64,000 nucleotides of DNA, taken from contig OX155960.1 of assembly GCA_944548615.1 (NCBI GenBank), forward strand, positions 7,629,253-7,693,252, given 5' to 3'. The notes beneath the pieces were generated by a model, which was not told the origin of the DNA, made no database searches, and worked only from the letters and a program-made list of their open reading frames with translations. The translations under genes were made by a program, and so were the position numbers. The stretch is from Micropterix aruncella. Lineage: Eukaryota; Arthropoda; Insecta; Lepidoptera; Micropterigidae. The stretch's first letter is position 1, and each line of letters starts with the position of its first letter. Below are positions 1 to 10,426 of the stretch, one piece after another.

Positions 1-531
1 AACGGTCAGGTTGAAAGAACCAATAGAGCAATTTTGGATTCTTTGGTAGCCTATTGTATTGATGAGCAAGCAAATTGGGAACATTACATCTGTAAAGTAC
101 AAATGGGCATTAATTCCACAGTAAATAAAACGACAGGTAAAACGCCATATGAATTATTATTCGGCTTCAATCCTAATTTAACTGCTCATATTGAACATGA
201 AACACCAGTTGTGGATATTGAAGTGGTAAGAGAAGAAGCAGATAAAGTCTCTAAAATCAACGCCTTGAATATGAAGACGCGTTTTGATAAGAAACGTCGA
301 GCAGCTCAGAACTTTAAAGTTGGTGATTTGGTACTGGTAGAGAGAAAAGTTATAAAGAAAGGATTGACGAGTGGAAAATTAGTTCCAAGATTTGCTGGAC
401 CTTGTTTAATTACAGAAGTGTTCCCGAATGACCGTTACCTGGTTGAGAGTATTCCTTCATCTAGGAATAATTACAAGAATATCATCGCAAACGATCGTTT
501 GAAGCGATGGAATGGGCAAAATATGATTTAA
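1..531 (+). CDS. Ty3/gypsy integrase C-terminal part, cut by window edge
   Basis: The frame is open from the first base to the stop at 529-531 (176 codons), and its start lies outside the window. The first residues, NGQVERTN, are the segment holding the catalytic glutamate of a retroviral-type integrase core. TPYELLFG follows about 45 residues later. The C-terminal part has the basic stretch KVGDLVLVERK and a GPY/F-like module (FAGPCLITEVFPNDRYLVE), which in Ty3/gypsy integrases follows the catalytic core and binds DNA. The remaining pol gene must lie to the left. No stop or frameshift is visible in the retained part. The assignment to a gypsy-type polyprotein is firm; the lineage is not determined. 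It differs in sequence from the integrase of the element at 31.6-45.2 kb, so it is a separate family. Confidence 0.9.
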   Translation, partial: NGQVERTNRAILDSLVAYCIDEQANWEHYICKVQMGINSTVNKTTGKTPYELLFGFNPNLTAHIEHETPVVDIEVVREEADKVSKINALNMKTRFDKKRRAAQNFKVGDLVLVERKVIKKGLTSGKLVPRFAGPCLITEVFPNDRYLVESIPSSRNNYKNIIANDRLKRWNGQNMI

Positions 532-2020
532 AAAAAAAAATATATATATATAATAAATAACCAGACATACTGCTGCACTAGTTGCAGAAATATAATGAAA
601 CTTTGATATTATGATTGATATTATATTCAAAATTTTATTTGCCCATGATATATGTTCGTTTGAATAAACAAGTCTGGTTAAGAATTTATTTTGGTGCTGG
701 ACAGTTAAAAACTGCAGCCATTAATATGTGAAACAAAGCCTTACAAAGGTTTGATATACTTTTCTATTTATAAAGTGCCTGGAGCTATTAATACGCCTTG
801 AGGTATTTCCATTGGAAGTGGTTCATGCTATTAATAAGCTCTTGAGTCCTTTTGTAGGAAGCGGCCGATGCTATTAATACGCATCAGGATCCTTCCGAGG
901 TATTTCCTAAATGGAATGTAAACCCTTCTGGTGATTCCCACGTGGAACGTAAATCCATCTGTAAGCGTTTGTTTATATTATGAAGTAGCTGGGGCTATTA
1001 ATACGTCCCAGGGTCCTTCGGTAGGAAGCAGCTGATGCTATTAATACGCATCAGGGTCCTTCCGAGGTTTTTCCGGCATGGAATGTAAACCCTTCTTGCT
1101 AGCATTTGTTATGAAGTAGCCGAGGCTATTAATACGCCTTGGGATCCTTCCGTAGGAAGTAGCTGATGCTATTAATACGCATCAGGGTCCTTCCGAGGTC
1201 GTTCCTACATGGAATGTAAATCCTTCAAAAGCGCTCATTATGAAGAAGCCAGGGCAACCTATTAAAACTGCCTTGGGATCCTTCCGAATGAAGTGACTAA
1301 TGCTATTAATACGCATAAGTAACCTTCTGAAGTGTATGCGCTTATTTATCGGAGAGATATCTACCGAGTTTTAAATCATGATCATGAAAATAAACAAAGG
1401 CTATTATTACGCCTCAGAGTGCCTTTGAGTTTTGAATAACAAAACAAAAATCAGCTGATAATATTATAATGTGCACTTGGAGTTCTTTGGAAATAGGGAA
1501 TGCATTCCATCTAAATTTATTGTTGAATTCTGATTATGTTCCTCTAAAGTTGCGATTTTAGGGTGTGTTCCATCGAAAATTATTGTTGGATTGAGATTGT
1601 ATTCATCTGAAATTGCTATTGAGTTGAGATTGTGTTTTATCAAAAGTGAAGACGATTGTTTGAAAATTTTGATGATCTGAAAATGAAGTTTGATGGTTGG
1701 AGATGGTTTGAAGTTTGATGATTTAAGAATTTGATGATATGAATGTTGGTTTGAAGTTATTGTTAAGTTGGTATTGTGTTAATCTGAAATCGTTGTTAGA
1801 TAAGGTTGTATTCCATCTGAAGTAATTTTTTTTTAAAAAAAAAATTGAGATTTTTGTTACTCTGGTTGATGTTGATTTGATGAGGCTTATTTGACTTGAT
1901 ACGTCAAAGTCCACCAATCAACGAGGATGGAATTTTATTCTGTTGAAGTTAAAAATACTTCACATGACTTCGTCATAACTTACTAAATGTGAAAAATATT
2001 AAACTTAACAATTAAATATT
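532..2020 (+). other. Probable 3' untranslated region and 3' LTR of the truncated gypsy element
   Basis: This AT-rich stretch follows the integrase stop codon and has no coding capacity. It begins with an A run and an AT microsatellite, then enters repeat-rich sequence (784-1412). At about 1510-1900 there are degenerate GTTGA/TTGAGATTGTRTT repeats. The position suggests polypurine tract, 3' UTR and 3' LTR, but the partner LTR is outside the window, so LTR ends cannot be fixed. Its right limit could extend to about 2.5 kb. Confidence 0.4.
784..1412 (+). repeat. Interspersed tandem repeat built on GCTATTAATACGC
   Basis: About ten exact or near copies of GCTATTAATACGC occur, at about 784, 827, 871, 994, 1037, 1126, 1167, 1256, 1301 and 1400. 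They are commonly followed by a ggRtccttccg tail and, in alternate units, by a ggaatgtaaa block. Two forms alternate (cgccttggg and cgcatcaggg), giving a higher-order period of roughly 90-165 bp. Confidence 0.85.
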
Positions 2021-3423
2021 AATATTTTTGTGTCGCGGTGTTTTGAGAGTAAAACTTGCACCGTGGCGCTGTTTCCTTTGTTTACAGAACATGGCCGAAC
2101 GGAGAGTTCACCAATCACTCACTATTTACAGCTGCAAACAAGCATTTCTGAACAATTCATTTGCATGGTCAAATGCAAGACTACCGAGTGCTACACACAT
2201 GAACCAGCAGTCGTCTCGGGGCGAGCCGATTTTCAGGATGGCCGACTGTTAGATATATTTTTTAGAATATACAACAATTTAATTTCAAGTATGACCGCAA
2301 GCGACATCTATTTATAAAAGACAGTAGCGTCATCTGCCGGTTGAACGAGAAGCCATGCGGTATAATTTTGTACGAAGTAAATGTATCAGCGGTTCGTGTC
2401 CCGGCTCATCGAATGAGGAGGGAATTTTCCATTCGGGGATTGACTTATATCGAGGCAACGTTCGGCTATTGTATTGCTTTGTTTTATTTCGGAAAATACA
2501 TTTATTCTTACGGAAATTGACGTTTTTGTACTAAGTGAACCTGCCGGAGTTCCTATCAATATGTATATATACGGATCAACATACGAACCACAAATATTTA
2601 TTAAAACACATTATATTACATGAGCATCGAGGGCAACCTACTAAGTTTCAAGATACCTGCCGCAGGGCGCGGGCAAAATGTATTCTCTTACAAAAAAATC
2701 TTTTTAGCGCAAACTTTTTCTTCCTAATAATTCTACACACAACAGTTCACTTTTTGTAAGGGCAGTCGTGTTTTTTAACTTTTTAAATTATTGTTCTTGT
2801 TAATTATTCTGTCTCTCTCTCGCAAGAGTCGAGTGTAGGCTGTCACGGTTCGAACGCCGCTGCATCTCCTGGTGTCTCATATACTCCTAAAAACATGAAG
2901 TCTCCTCGGGGCTTTACCTCAGCAACTGATGATGCATTGACTTCGAGCAACTTTCCTTCTTTGGTCTCAGTGACAATGAGACAAACGAAAAATAATTTAC
3001 ATAAACTACATAAAATAACTGAATAAGGTTTAGCCAGTACCCACAGGGCACATATTACTTTCGGTATACGTTTGTACTTATTTTGAACTGAAAAGCCTGT
3101 TTCTTTTTTAATTTTTATGAATCATACCGGTTACGTGACAACTCAGGAGTCAAGACTACAAGTGTCATTGTGTAACCCGTGTAACCATATTTTTTGGCAT
3201 ACATTTGTCGTTAAGATTTTTTTGTGCTTTTGTTTTTTTTCTTTATTATTTATGAATTACATCGCTTACTTGACCCGTCGGGAGTCTATGTTTTTAATTC
3301 CACGGTTAAGCCCATGCCAGTAGGGCACATTTAGATTTTTTTAACATTTACGAACATTTTATTAACACCGATTATTTGACCCCTCAGCAGTCTATAATTC
3401 AAATTTCAAGTCATCAATCGTTT
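2021..3423. other. AT-rich stretch without recognisable gene
   Basis: Only short, unconvincing open frames are present. A slightly more GC-rich patch at 2030-2460 resembles neither a known gene nor another part of the window. A CT-rich microsatellite lies near 2810. Related sentences such as taRccacatagggcaca recur near 3040 and 3310, which suggests an old local duplication. Confidence 0.5.
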
Positions 3424-3425
3424 AA

Positions 3426-3560
3426 GGGTGACTTGCACCAACCGGCCTGTTAAATTCTCTTAACCGTCGTTAGCTAACCACGGTAAACAACCGGTTGTTA
3501 AATTATTTAACAACCGGGCTTGCACGAACTATTTGGACGTGCCGGTTAACTAACGCCCGG
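3426..3560. repeat. Palindrome cluster, possible DNA-transposon end
   Basis: Two overlapping palindromes are visible: a perfect 14-bp one at 3486-3499 (AACAACCGGTTGTT), and 13-bp arms at 3491-3503 and 3505-3517 separated by one base. The segment starts with GGGTGACTTGCACCA and repeats CTTGCACSAA at about 3519. Short words of this type are common in terminal inverted repeats of DNA transposons. I could not find a matching distal end, so the element type is open. Confidence 0.45.
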
Positions 3561-4106
3561 TCGGAGTCCGAAAAATTCATTTTTGAGGGTTAGAACACAA
3601 CCAAAGACACAACTGAGATCGCGATCGCTCGCCTCAGCCAATCACAGCACAGTTCAAAATGGCGGACGGGTAGGCTTCAGGTCATCAGCTGTCAAACTGC
3701 TAAACGCTTTTGTTCATATCTCGACGGCTCAATAGAAATTCATTACACAGATTCCTATTTAGTCGCGCCCATAAGCCGCGGCTGACGGACGCGTCCGATA
3801 ATGTGTTTGCCCCTTAAGGACATAATAGTATAAACTCAAAACTATTATAATGATACCCGAGCATTCAGAAAATGTAGTACGGTAGCCAAAGGTACCTTTC
3901 ACCTTTATAAATCAATGTCCTCCTCCAGTCAGGTTATATAAAATCTTATAATATAAATATGTGAGCGCGTGACGTCACGATCCGTGCGAAATACTGTGCG
4001 TGAATACACGCGCTAGATCGGCGAGCGGCGAGATCGCGCGCGTCCCGCCGCGCCCGGTGAAAACACGCGTCGGTTGCGCGGGTCGACTATACAGATAGGT
4101 ACTCAC

Positions 4107-4248
4107 TGGTGATGCCGAGGCAGTCGGCGACGTCGCCCCAGTCCTTGTCGATGACCACCCTGTTGCGATAGTGCTTGAACTTGCGGTTCCAGAGCGCGGG
4201 CCGCTTCTGAACCTCGGCGATGAGCATCTCGGCGAAGCCTTCTTCCAT
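4107..4248 (-). CDS. First coding exon of an MADF-domain protein
   Basis: On the minus strand an ATG at 4248-4246 in a good context (ACATCATGG) opens 47 codons plus one base, ending at a consensus donor (exon ending ACCA, intron starting GTGAGT at 4106-4101). The peptide begins MEEGFAEMLIAEVQKRPALW and continues with HYRNR and DKDWGDVADCLGIT. That is the N-terminal half of an MADF domain, with the LIxEVxxRPxLW and WxxVAxxLGIT signatures. MADF proteins such as the Adf-1 family bind DNA with this Myb/SANT-like fold and act as transcriptional regulators. In-frame reading past the donor meets a stop (TAG), so splicing is required. The next exon was not found between 1 and 4100 and is probably outside the window. 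The frame stays open upstream of the ATG, but this start fits the family best. The longer minus frame over the same DNA is out of phase and not real. Confidence 0.8.
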
Positions 4249-4600
4249 GATGTCGGTCGCGTGCGGTTGCGGCGAGGCGGGGTCCGCCGTCGTCCGCAGT
4301 CCGCGCCGCCCGGGGGGGAACTGGCGATGCGTGCGACGCGAGCGGCCGCCGCTCTCTCCGCGCCGCGCGTCCCGCCGCCCGCCCCCGCCGCGGCCGCCGC
4401 CCGCCCCCCGCGGCCTTGCGATCGGTACGGTCGCCGCCGCGCCGACCGTCTGTAGCCGACCCGCATACCCGCTCCCGCCCGTATACCTCCTACCCTATAC
4501 CTATGCATGCATACAGCAAACACGCAGCAGTAGGGCCGCTTTTGCGGGCGAACTGCGGACAGACCGACCGACATACCTATACTAATGTAGACTCAGATCC
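4249..4600 (-). promoter_or_regulatory. CpG-rich upstream region of the MADF gene
   Basis: This is one of the few GC-rich, CpG-dense single-copy stretches in the window and directly precedes the MADF start codon. It holds runs of GC-rich repeats (gccgcc, cccgcc) at 4330-4440. By position it is the 5' UTR and core promoter, but I see no decisive TATA box or initiator. Confidence 0.5.
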
Positions 4601-6585
4601 AGCAACAGCTGCGAAGACATAAAAGAATTATCGGACCGAACTACGACCCTAGCTGCATAATTTCATATTCATTTTATTTATTTATTCAATAAAATAAATA
4701 ATTATTATTAAAACACATTCTGCGACATTCCTAACTAGGCAACGTGTGTGCCAAAGGACACCAGTGACGTAACTAAGCCGTTGCAGCCGGTGCGACGCAC
4801 CGAGGCCCACGGTAGTTACGGGGCCCAAAATGGAACTTATGCCTACAATCGACGTTCCATCCATTTAGCTAGGAAGTTAAGGAAGCCTGAAAAAATTAAT
4901 GCCTCAAAACTGATCGACGATTTTGCAGAGCGCAAAACAAGTCGAAAACTACTCTAGACATGTATTTGTTCATATAGGTACATACATAGTGCGTATTAAT
5001 TACCCGGCATCCTTGAAGGGGGTGAAAAAGTACGAACAGATAAGCCACTTCTTATAAAAAAATGTAGAAAAAAAATGTTTTTTTAACGTTGTGTTTTCTG
5101 AAAAATAGTATAAAAAAGCGCTGATCACGATAAACTATCTAGCGGTAGGTAAAATGTCGCTAATACTATCGCTAATAATAGTCAAGTACTTCAAATTTTC
5201 AAACAATAGGAAAAAAAAAGTTTTTTTTAATTCTTTTTTTGATTTTTAATTTTTTTTTTACCAAAATTTGCTAACTTGCTCGTATTGATTCACCCTTTTG
5301 AAGGTAACCGGCTAATAAAAACTCGCCCTGCATGTATCTTTGTGATTGATAATTTCCATTTCTGTCTACACTCATTCTGACTCTTAAAGCATATTCTCAT
5401 TTATTTTCTAAATTTCTAATATCCAATAGTAACATATTTTAGTAAAATTTATCGTAATATAAATTAAATTATTAGAAGTATTTGATAATTTAAATTTTAG
5501 GTTAATTCATAATTCAAAGACTATTACTTCTATTATGAAGTTGTATCCGCATGATTTCGTTCTATTTGTTCGAAAATTGCCCGTTATGACCCCCTGTAAA
5601 TCGTCGATCGGTCAATGCTCATTTAAGTTTGCTGGCTATAAACTTATTTGCCTACCCTATTATCCGGGCAATATTACTATGATAAAAATGAAGTTCGTAT
5701 GAATGCGACGCGACAGCCGCCAATGCGGCAAAAGGACAGTATTCACATTTGTACATATGTGACGTAATCTGCGGTAAAATATATTAAGTTATGATATATA
5801 ATATATGTTTTTTCTTTCTTCTGACATAACCGTGCCACTTCAATGGGACTCAGAAAGTAAGTTCCCTTTAACCCTAAGCTACTTAGCAAGGCGGGCTCGG
5901 TTGCACTTTACTTAGCACATTAGAAAAATAAACATCTAAATAATGTATGCGCTATTTAACCTGGGCTCAGACAGATGTATACATAAATTTACTCTATAAA
6001 TTACGTCTAAATGTAACATATAACGGTAATTCCTAAATTATAAATTATTTTTCTTTTCTTGTGTGCTCTTGCACTTGACTGCGTATGTAACCAATAAATA
6101 AATAAATCGGTTATTTCAAAACCCCATACTCACATTTTGAACATCACTTTTCTTTGGGTCGGGTAGGGTATTAGGAACCATCCCGCATACGTTTTCAATA
6201 TATACCTTCCGCATACGAAAACGGCATTAAAGTCAAGTCACTGATTGTACAAATGCCATCTAAATTTCGGCAATACCACAACTTCTATTGATTACAACTT
6301 TTAGAAAATTAGTTTTAATTCATTATTTTATTCAAATCAAACATAACCCAGTCTGTAATCGAAATATAAAAGTCAATAAAAATTAAACAAGAGAATTGAC
6401 TGTTGTATTTGCTACAAAGGAATATGTGAATGTCTAATAGTATGAATTCATTTCGGAAACCACATAAACAACCAAAGAAACACGACTGCCATTACAGAAA
6501 AAGAACTACTATTTTTATAATTATTTCTATTACGGTTTTTCTATTATATATTTGTTATTTATGTCATGTTTGTGGTTTATGGTAA
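4601..6585. other. AT-rich intergenic sequence, no gene seen
   Basis: No supported coding region. A more GC-rich patch at 4735-4935 could be an old repeat. Long A and T runs lie at 5060-5270. AATAAATAAATAAAT at about 6090-6105 resembles the 3' tails of LINE copies elsewhere in this window. Confidence 0.5.
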
Positions 6586-6589
6586 ATAT

Positions 6590-6830
6590 CCATATAGATA
6601 AATATATATATTTTCGGGATGTTCTCAATCAGTCCTTTCATTTGACACTAAACAAGATATACATATTTATGTTAATTTATTGACATTTGGACATTTAGAC
6701 AAGTATTTTTTGACATTTGGAGAGTTTAGGTACCCTATGACACTCAGGATTACACAACGATTCTAACACTATCACAAACTTCTAAATCGGTTTATGCGTT
6801 TAGAAGTTCTCGTCGAATAAAAAAAAACAA
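6590..6830 (-). repeat. Dispersed repeat, inverted relative to 23400-23640
   Basis: Read on the minus strand, this stretch contains GTCAAATGAAAGG, GATTGAGAACATCCCG and an acttctaaacgc block in the same sequence context as 23400-23640 on the plus strand. The two are diverged copies of one AT-rich family. No terminal repeats or coding sequence are visible. Confidence 0.6.
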
Positions 6831-6974
6831 GGTTTCATAATTAATACATACCGGTTTTTTGCAGGCGGTACAACGTATCTTCGTAAGACACGCAGGTGAT
6901 ATGTTCACGACGAGCGATATATGTATATGACAGGGATTTGCAGGGACTTTATTTTTGTGACATGTACCTATATG

Positions 6975-7043
6975 TACGCTGACGCCACGCTTTCTATTGT
7001 TAAGCAGTCTAACCATTTGTTTCGAGTTGTTTATTGCATCCAT
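6975..7043 (+). repeat. Short repeat shared with 12726-12800
   Basis: The words GCTGACGCCACGC, TTAAGCAG, GGCAGTCT/GCAGTCT and TTTGTTTCGAGTT...TTTATTGCATCCA occur in the same order here and at 12726-12800, so both are copies of one small dispersed repeat. Confidence 0.65.
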
Positions 7044-7178
7044 CCATTAAAACGTTTATGATGTCTGGTTATATGCATCATTATAAGGGTCTTTCGCCTA
7101 CAAATACGAGCGATTAGAAATCTGTTTTCAATATCTTCGCCAACACCTTGCAAGCAGTACTTCATCGAATCTGGTATC

Positions 7179-7950
7179 ATGACTTTGTACGCCGCGTATA
7201 TATACCGAAACATCATGTATACGACAAAAAATAATTCAACTAACTCAAATATTAATTCGCATAATACGCGAAATAAAGAGGACTTGCGTCATTTTAAGGT
7301 GCGACTGAGTAAGGTTCGGAATAGCTTTCTCTGCCAATCTTACTTATTCTACAACAAACTTCCATTACACATTAGGTTCCATTACACCTCCCCAAGGTAG
7401 GCCTTGGGGAGGTTGACTTTAATAAAAAGGTACAGGGTATTTTTGATTAAAAACCCCATTTATAGCATTGAGGATTTCGACAATATCAATTTTTCGCAGC
7501 TCTATTGACCTACTTGACTATTATTATTCCTTATTCTTTCTATTATTGACTATTTTACAATTGCGTTTTTTTTTCTTCTAACTATTAGCTATTGACTATT
7601 ATTATTATTACTGTTTGTTTGTATTTGTGTTTTTTCTTTAAAATATCTTCCCGTATGATAATTTGTGAAATTATCCAATATGAGTTTGATTATTTAGTAC
7701 TATTGTCCACATGAAAATTCTACGAAATTATGTAAGAATTTTGATTGAAAATATTGGAAAATGTTGTTTCCTCTATATAACCTAGAAAATCTGCGCTTGG
7801 ATGTTCAACTTTCATACCTTGCAATACCGACGTTTATACCTTATACCTTAATAGGTATATATTTAAATATTATACTTGTTATTTTTGTTAGTTTTTGACA
7901 TAGCCAAGTGTAGGAATTCCTATCAAATGGTTTGAAATAAAAAATAAAAA
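7179..7950 (+). pseudogene. LINE 3' fragment: reverse-transcriptase C-terminus and 3' UTR
   Basis: The frame to 7400 contains NSHNTRNKEDLRHFKVRLSK and FYNKLP. These are characteristic of the region after the reverse-transcriptase domain in CR1/Jockey-type non-LTR retrotransposons of arthropods. Downstream is a 3' UTR with repeated TTGACTATTATTATT words, ending in an A-rich tail (aataaaaataaaaa) near 7950. The upstream part of the element is missing, as expected for 5' truncation during target-primed reverse transcription. A strong stem-loop lies just inside the UTR. No function remains. Confidence 0.75.
7387..7412 (+). repeat. 11-bp perfect stem-loop in the LINE 3' region
   Basis: CCTCCCCAAGG (7387-7397) pairs perfectly with CCTTGGGGAGG (7402-7412) across a TAGG loop. 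It stands out in AT-rich surroundings and sits at the end of the LINE coding frame. It could be an RNA structure of the 3' UTR. Confidence 0.7.
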
Positions 7951-8375
7951 TAAAAAATTGTTCAGATGAGTTGATTTTCCACATGTTCCGCTTGGTTTTC
8001 CACATAATTAAATCGCAAGCTCAAAATTGTGTTTTACTAGTCCATTTAATGAAAATCCCCCCAGTTCACAGGTAAACAAGCCACGGACAGAGTGGTTTGC
8101 GTTTCTCGATCCCAAGAGTGTCCGTTTAATGGCTTTCATGTAAACATTGCATAGCGAGACAATCTCGGTGTAAAACAACGTTTATTTTTGTTTCTTTTGT
8201 CGTGGCAATAATATCAGCTATATTTAGTATGAAATGTTTGATTGCAACTGTTATGCTTGTTAACGTATTCGCATAAAAAAATCTGTTGTTTTAATATGGA
8301 TCGCTATATTATAACGCCTTTAACGCTAACAAACTATTTTGTACCTAAACCGACATCTACATGATAGCTTTGATG

Positions 8376-9640
8376 ATAATAAATAAAAATAATATTAAAA
8401 TCTTTATTTGCACATAGCAATATCTTACAACTAACCTGATCACAGTGCAGTGGTAATTTAGTTTTTAAGGTTATTACAAAATATTTTTGCAAAAAAAAAT
8501 TGTTAAAAAAACTAAATTGAAGTAAAAAAAAGTTTTTCTAGAATTACTACATTTTTACTTAGGCATTTTATTTTCTTATTGTAATGCCAAGAACTCAACA
8601 TTAGTAAATGTAGAATATTACATAAAATAGCAATATTCACATTAATCTTTAATTTCGACACAAGTTTAGTATTTTTTAATAGTAATCCCAAGTAATCGGT
8701 TTTGTAAATGTAAAAAATCATATAACTTAGTATTTATTAGTTAATAACAATTTAATTCCCACAAAACTGTTTTGTAAATTGATGTCTAGTAATTGATGAC
8801 GTAACACCGATGACAAGGAACTACTGATTACGAAAAAAGGTTTGTATATTTTACCAATTTCGTTTAGTAATTTTTGCAAAATATGTATGACGTAATATCA
8901 ATGACAAGAACTTTAGTATTTTCCAGAAAGAGTTTTCTTACGCAGTTGCTAACTACAAATGTCATATAAGTTTTTAATAATATTTACAAAAGTGTTGTAA
9001 TTCCCAAGATGTTTTGTAGTTACAAGAAAAGTCCATTAACTATTGCAGTGTTTACTAATGTCAAGAAGAGTTCATTGAATATTATTACAATGTTATAATT
9101 TTTACTACGCGACAACTAATTCTGGCAAAAGTTTTGTAATTGCCAAGATGTTTTGTAGTTACAAGCACATAGCAATATCTTACAACTAACTTGCACCTGT
9201 AAATGTACGCGTTGGTAAAATAAAGATTAATAACTATGTCTGCATACAATACAAAATACTATATTTAAAACTAAGATTGCCAAAGGAAAGGATATTGGGA
9301 AAGGAAGGAGAAAGAAAGGGAAGGTCAGGTACTTCTTAGAAAAATAGTACTTTTTGAGGTGAGTCTGGAATGGTTCCAACAAGGGCGAGTTGCGTATATT
9401 TGATGTGAGATCGTTCCAGAGTCTTGCACCATGGACACAAAAAGAGTAGGAGTAAAAATCAATATTGTGACAATGAATTTCGAGTGAATTTTCACAGGCT
9501 GACCGATGGATGAGACCGTGGGAGATAGTATGGTGTTGATTTAGATAGTATGTACACGATACAGGTGAGCAAGTATGTGAACATTACTTTTTTGGTATAC
9601 TGGCAAACACTTTAACTGTGCCCTGTATTCGGATGATGAT
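8376..9640 (-). pseudogene. LINE 3' fragment (minus), split by an insertion
   Basis: On the minus strand, 9560-9290 encodes a recognisable non-LTR retrotransposon C-terminus, including HGARLWNDLTSNIRNSPLLE and FQTHLKKYYF. This is the conserved segment after the reverse transcriptase where the peptide ends in a short helix. The 3' UTR runs towards 8376, where an A-rich tail (read on the minus strand) marks the 3' end. The UTR is interrupted by the block at 8436-9190. Sequence before 9640 is missing, so this is a truncated, inactive copy, different in sequence from the one at 7.2 kb. Confidence 0.7.
8410..9190. mobile_element. 729-bp insert flanked by 26-bp direct repeats
   Basis: A perfect 26-bp direct repeat (begins GCACATAG, ends ACAACTAAC) lies at 8410-8435 and 9165-9190 and brackets 729 bp that are foreign to the LINE UTR around it. 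The insert is non-coding and made of degenerate internal repeats: RATGACAAGRAMT occurs near 8808 and 8900, and a TTTTGTAATTNCCAAGATG plus TTTTGTAGTTACAAG unit occurs near 8993 and 9130. There are no clear inverted ends. It may be a retroposed satellite-like sequence with a long target duplication, or a large tandem duplication. Confidence 0.6.
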
Positions 9641-10126
9641 CTAATTTCATATTTTGTTTTGATCCAAGACTCTATCTGCTGACTACAGACCAAAGATAGA
9701 CCCCGTGAAAAAAATTGCATGTAACATTTCCGTATGTTTGATCGGTTTTGACAGATTTTGCATGTCGTCGTATTCTCGATATTGACACGCTAAAATAATC
9801 GTCTACATTCCGCATAGAAATTTAGCGTGGTCAAATCATTGTATGTAGATTCAAATTGTCGCTTATTTTTTAGTTCAGTTTCACGTGAAATTGCAACTTT
9901 ATCTATGAAAAGCTTCCCTCCCCCGTTTCGCACGGGAAGAATTTTTAATGTATTGTTTAGGATAAGTTATTTACAATGTAGAACAAATAATATATTATTA
10001 TATATTACTTATCAATTTACACTATCGTTAGGAAAATAAATTATATTAAAAAAGTAAGTATAACATTAAAGAATCTTATAAGAATAAAAAGGACTAATAC
10101 ATATTTTCTTATTAGAATCTTATAAC
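9641..10126. other. Intergenic, nothing recognised
   Basis: Moderately AT-rich sequence without supported coding, repeat or RNA features. Confidence 0.5.
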
Positions 10127-10426
10127 GGGCTCGATTGCGTTACTAAAATCGTAAATTAGTTCGAGTTGTGAACGAGACAGGGCAATACGCTAGAGCGAAA
10201 TGTGAAATGAACGGTTGTCACTTTTTCGCATTAAAACTGCCGACCAATAAGGCATCTGAATCTTAGTCCGCACAAAATATGGTAAAATTTATTTGGACGA
10301 GTAGAACTTACTACAGGTAGTTTTTATCGACGATAGTTCGTTTCATATTCCGCTCTAACGCATTACTATATATCGTTCGCTTAAACTAATTTCAGTTTTA
10401 GCTCACAAAGAAACGCAATCGGGCCC
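10127..10426. mobile_element. Fold-back MITE of about 300 bp
   Basis: GGGCTCGATTGCGTT at 10127 and the reverse complement of GGGCCCGATTGCGTT at 10412-10426 form 15-bp terminal inverted repeats with one mismatch. The inverted similarity continues inward: gagcgaaatgtgaaatgaacg near 10193 pairs with the region of cgtttcatattccgctc near 10339. There is no coding capacity. TA lies next to both ends, but a clean target duplication is not certain. The structure fits a non-autonomous DNA transposon; the superfamily is undetermined. Confidence 0.7.

Noticed and set aside
2830..2865. GGTTCGAACGCC as a possible tRNA B box
   Set aside because: No cloverleaf or acceptor stem can be formed with the surrounding sequence.
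3975..4574. Long minus-strand frame (199 codons) over the GC-rich block at 4 kb
   Set aside because: It reads the MADF exon in the wrong phase. The peptide is Arg/Ser/Pro/Ala-rich from composition, while the shifted frame gives a clear MADF domain with a splice donor.
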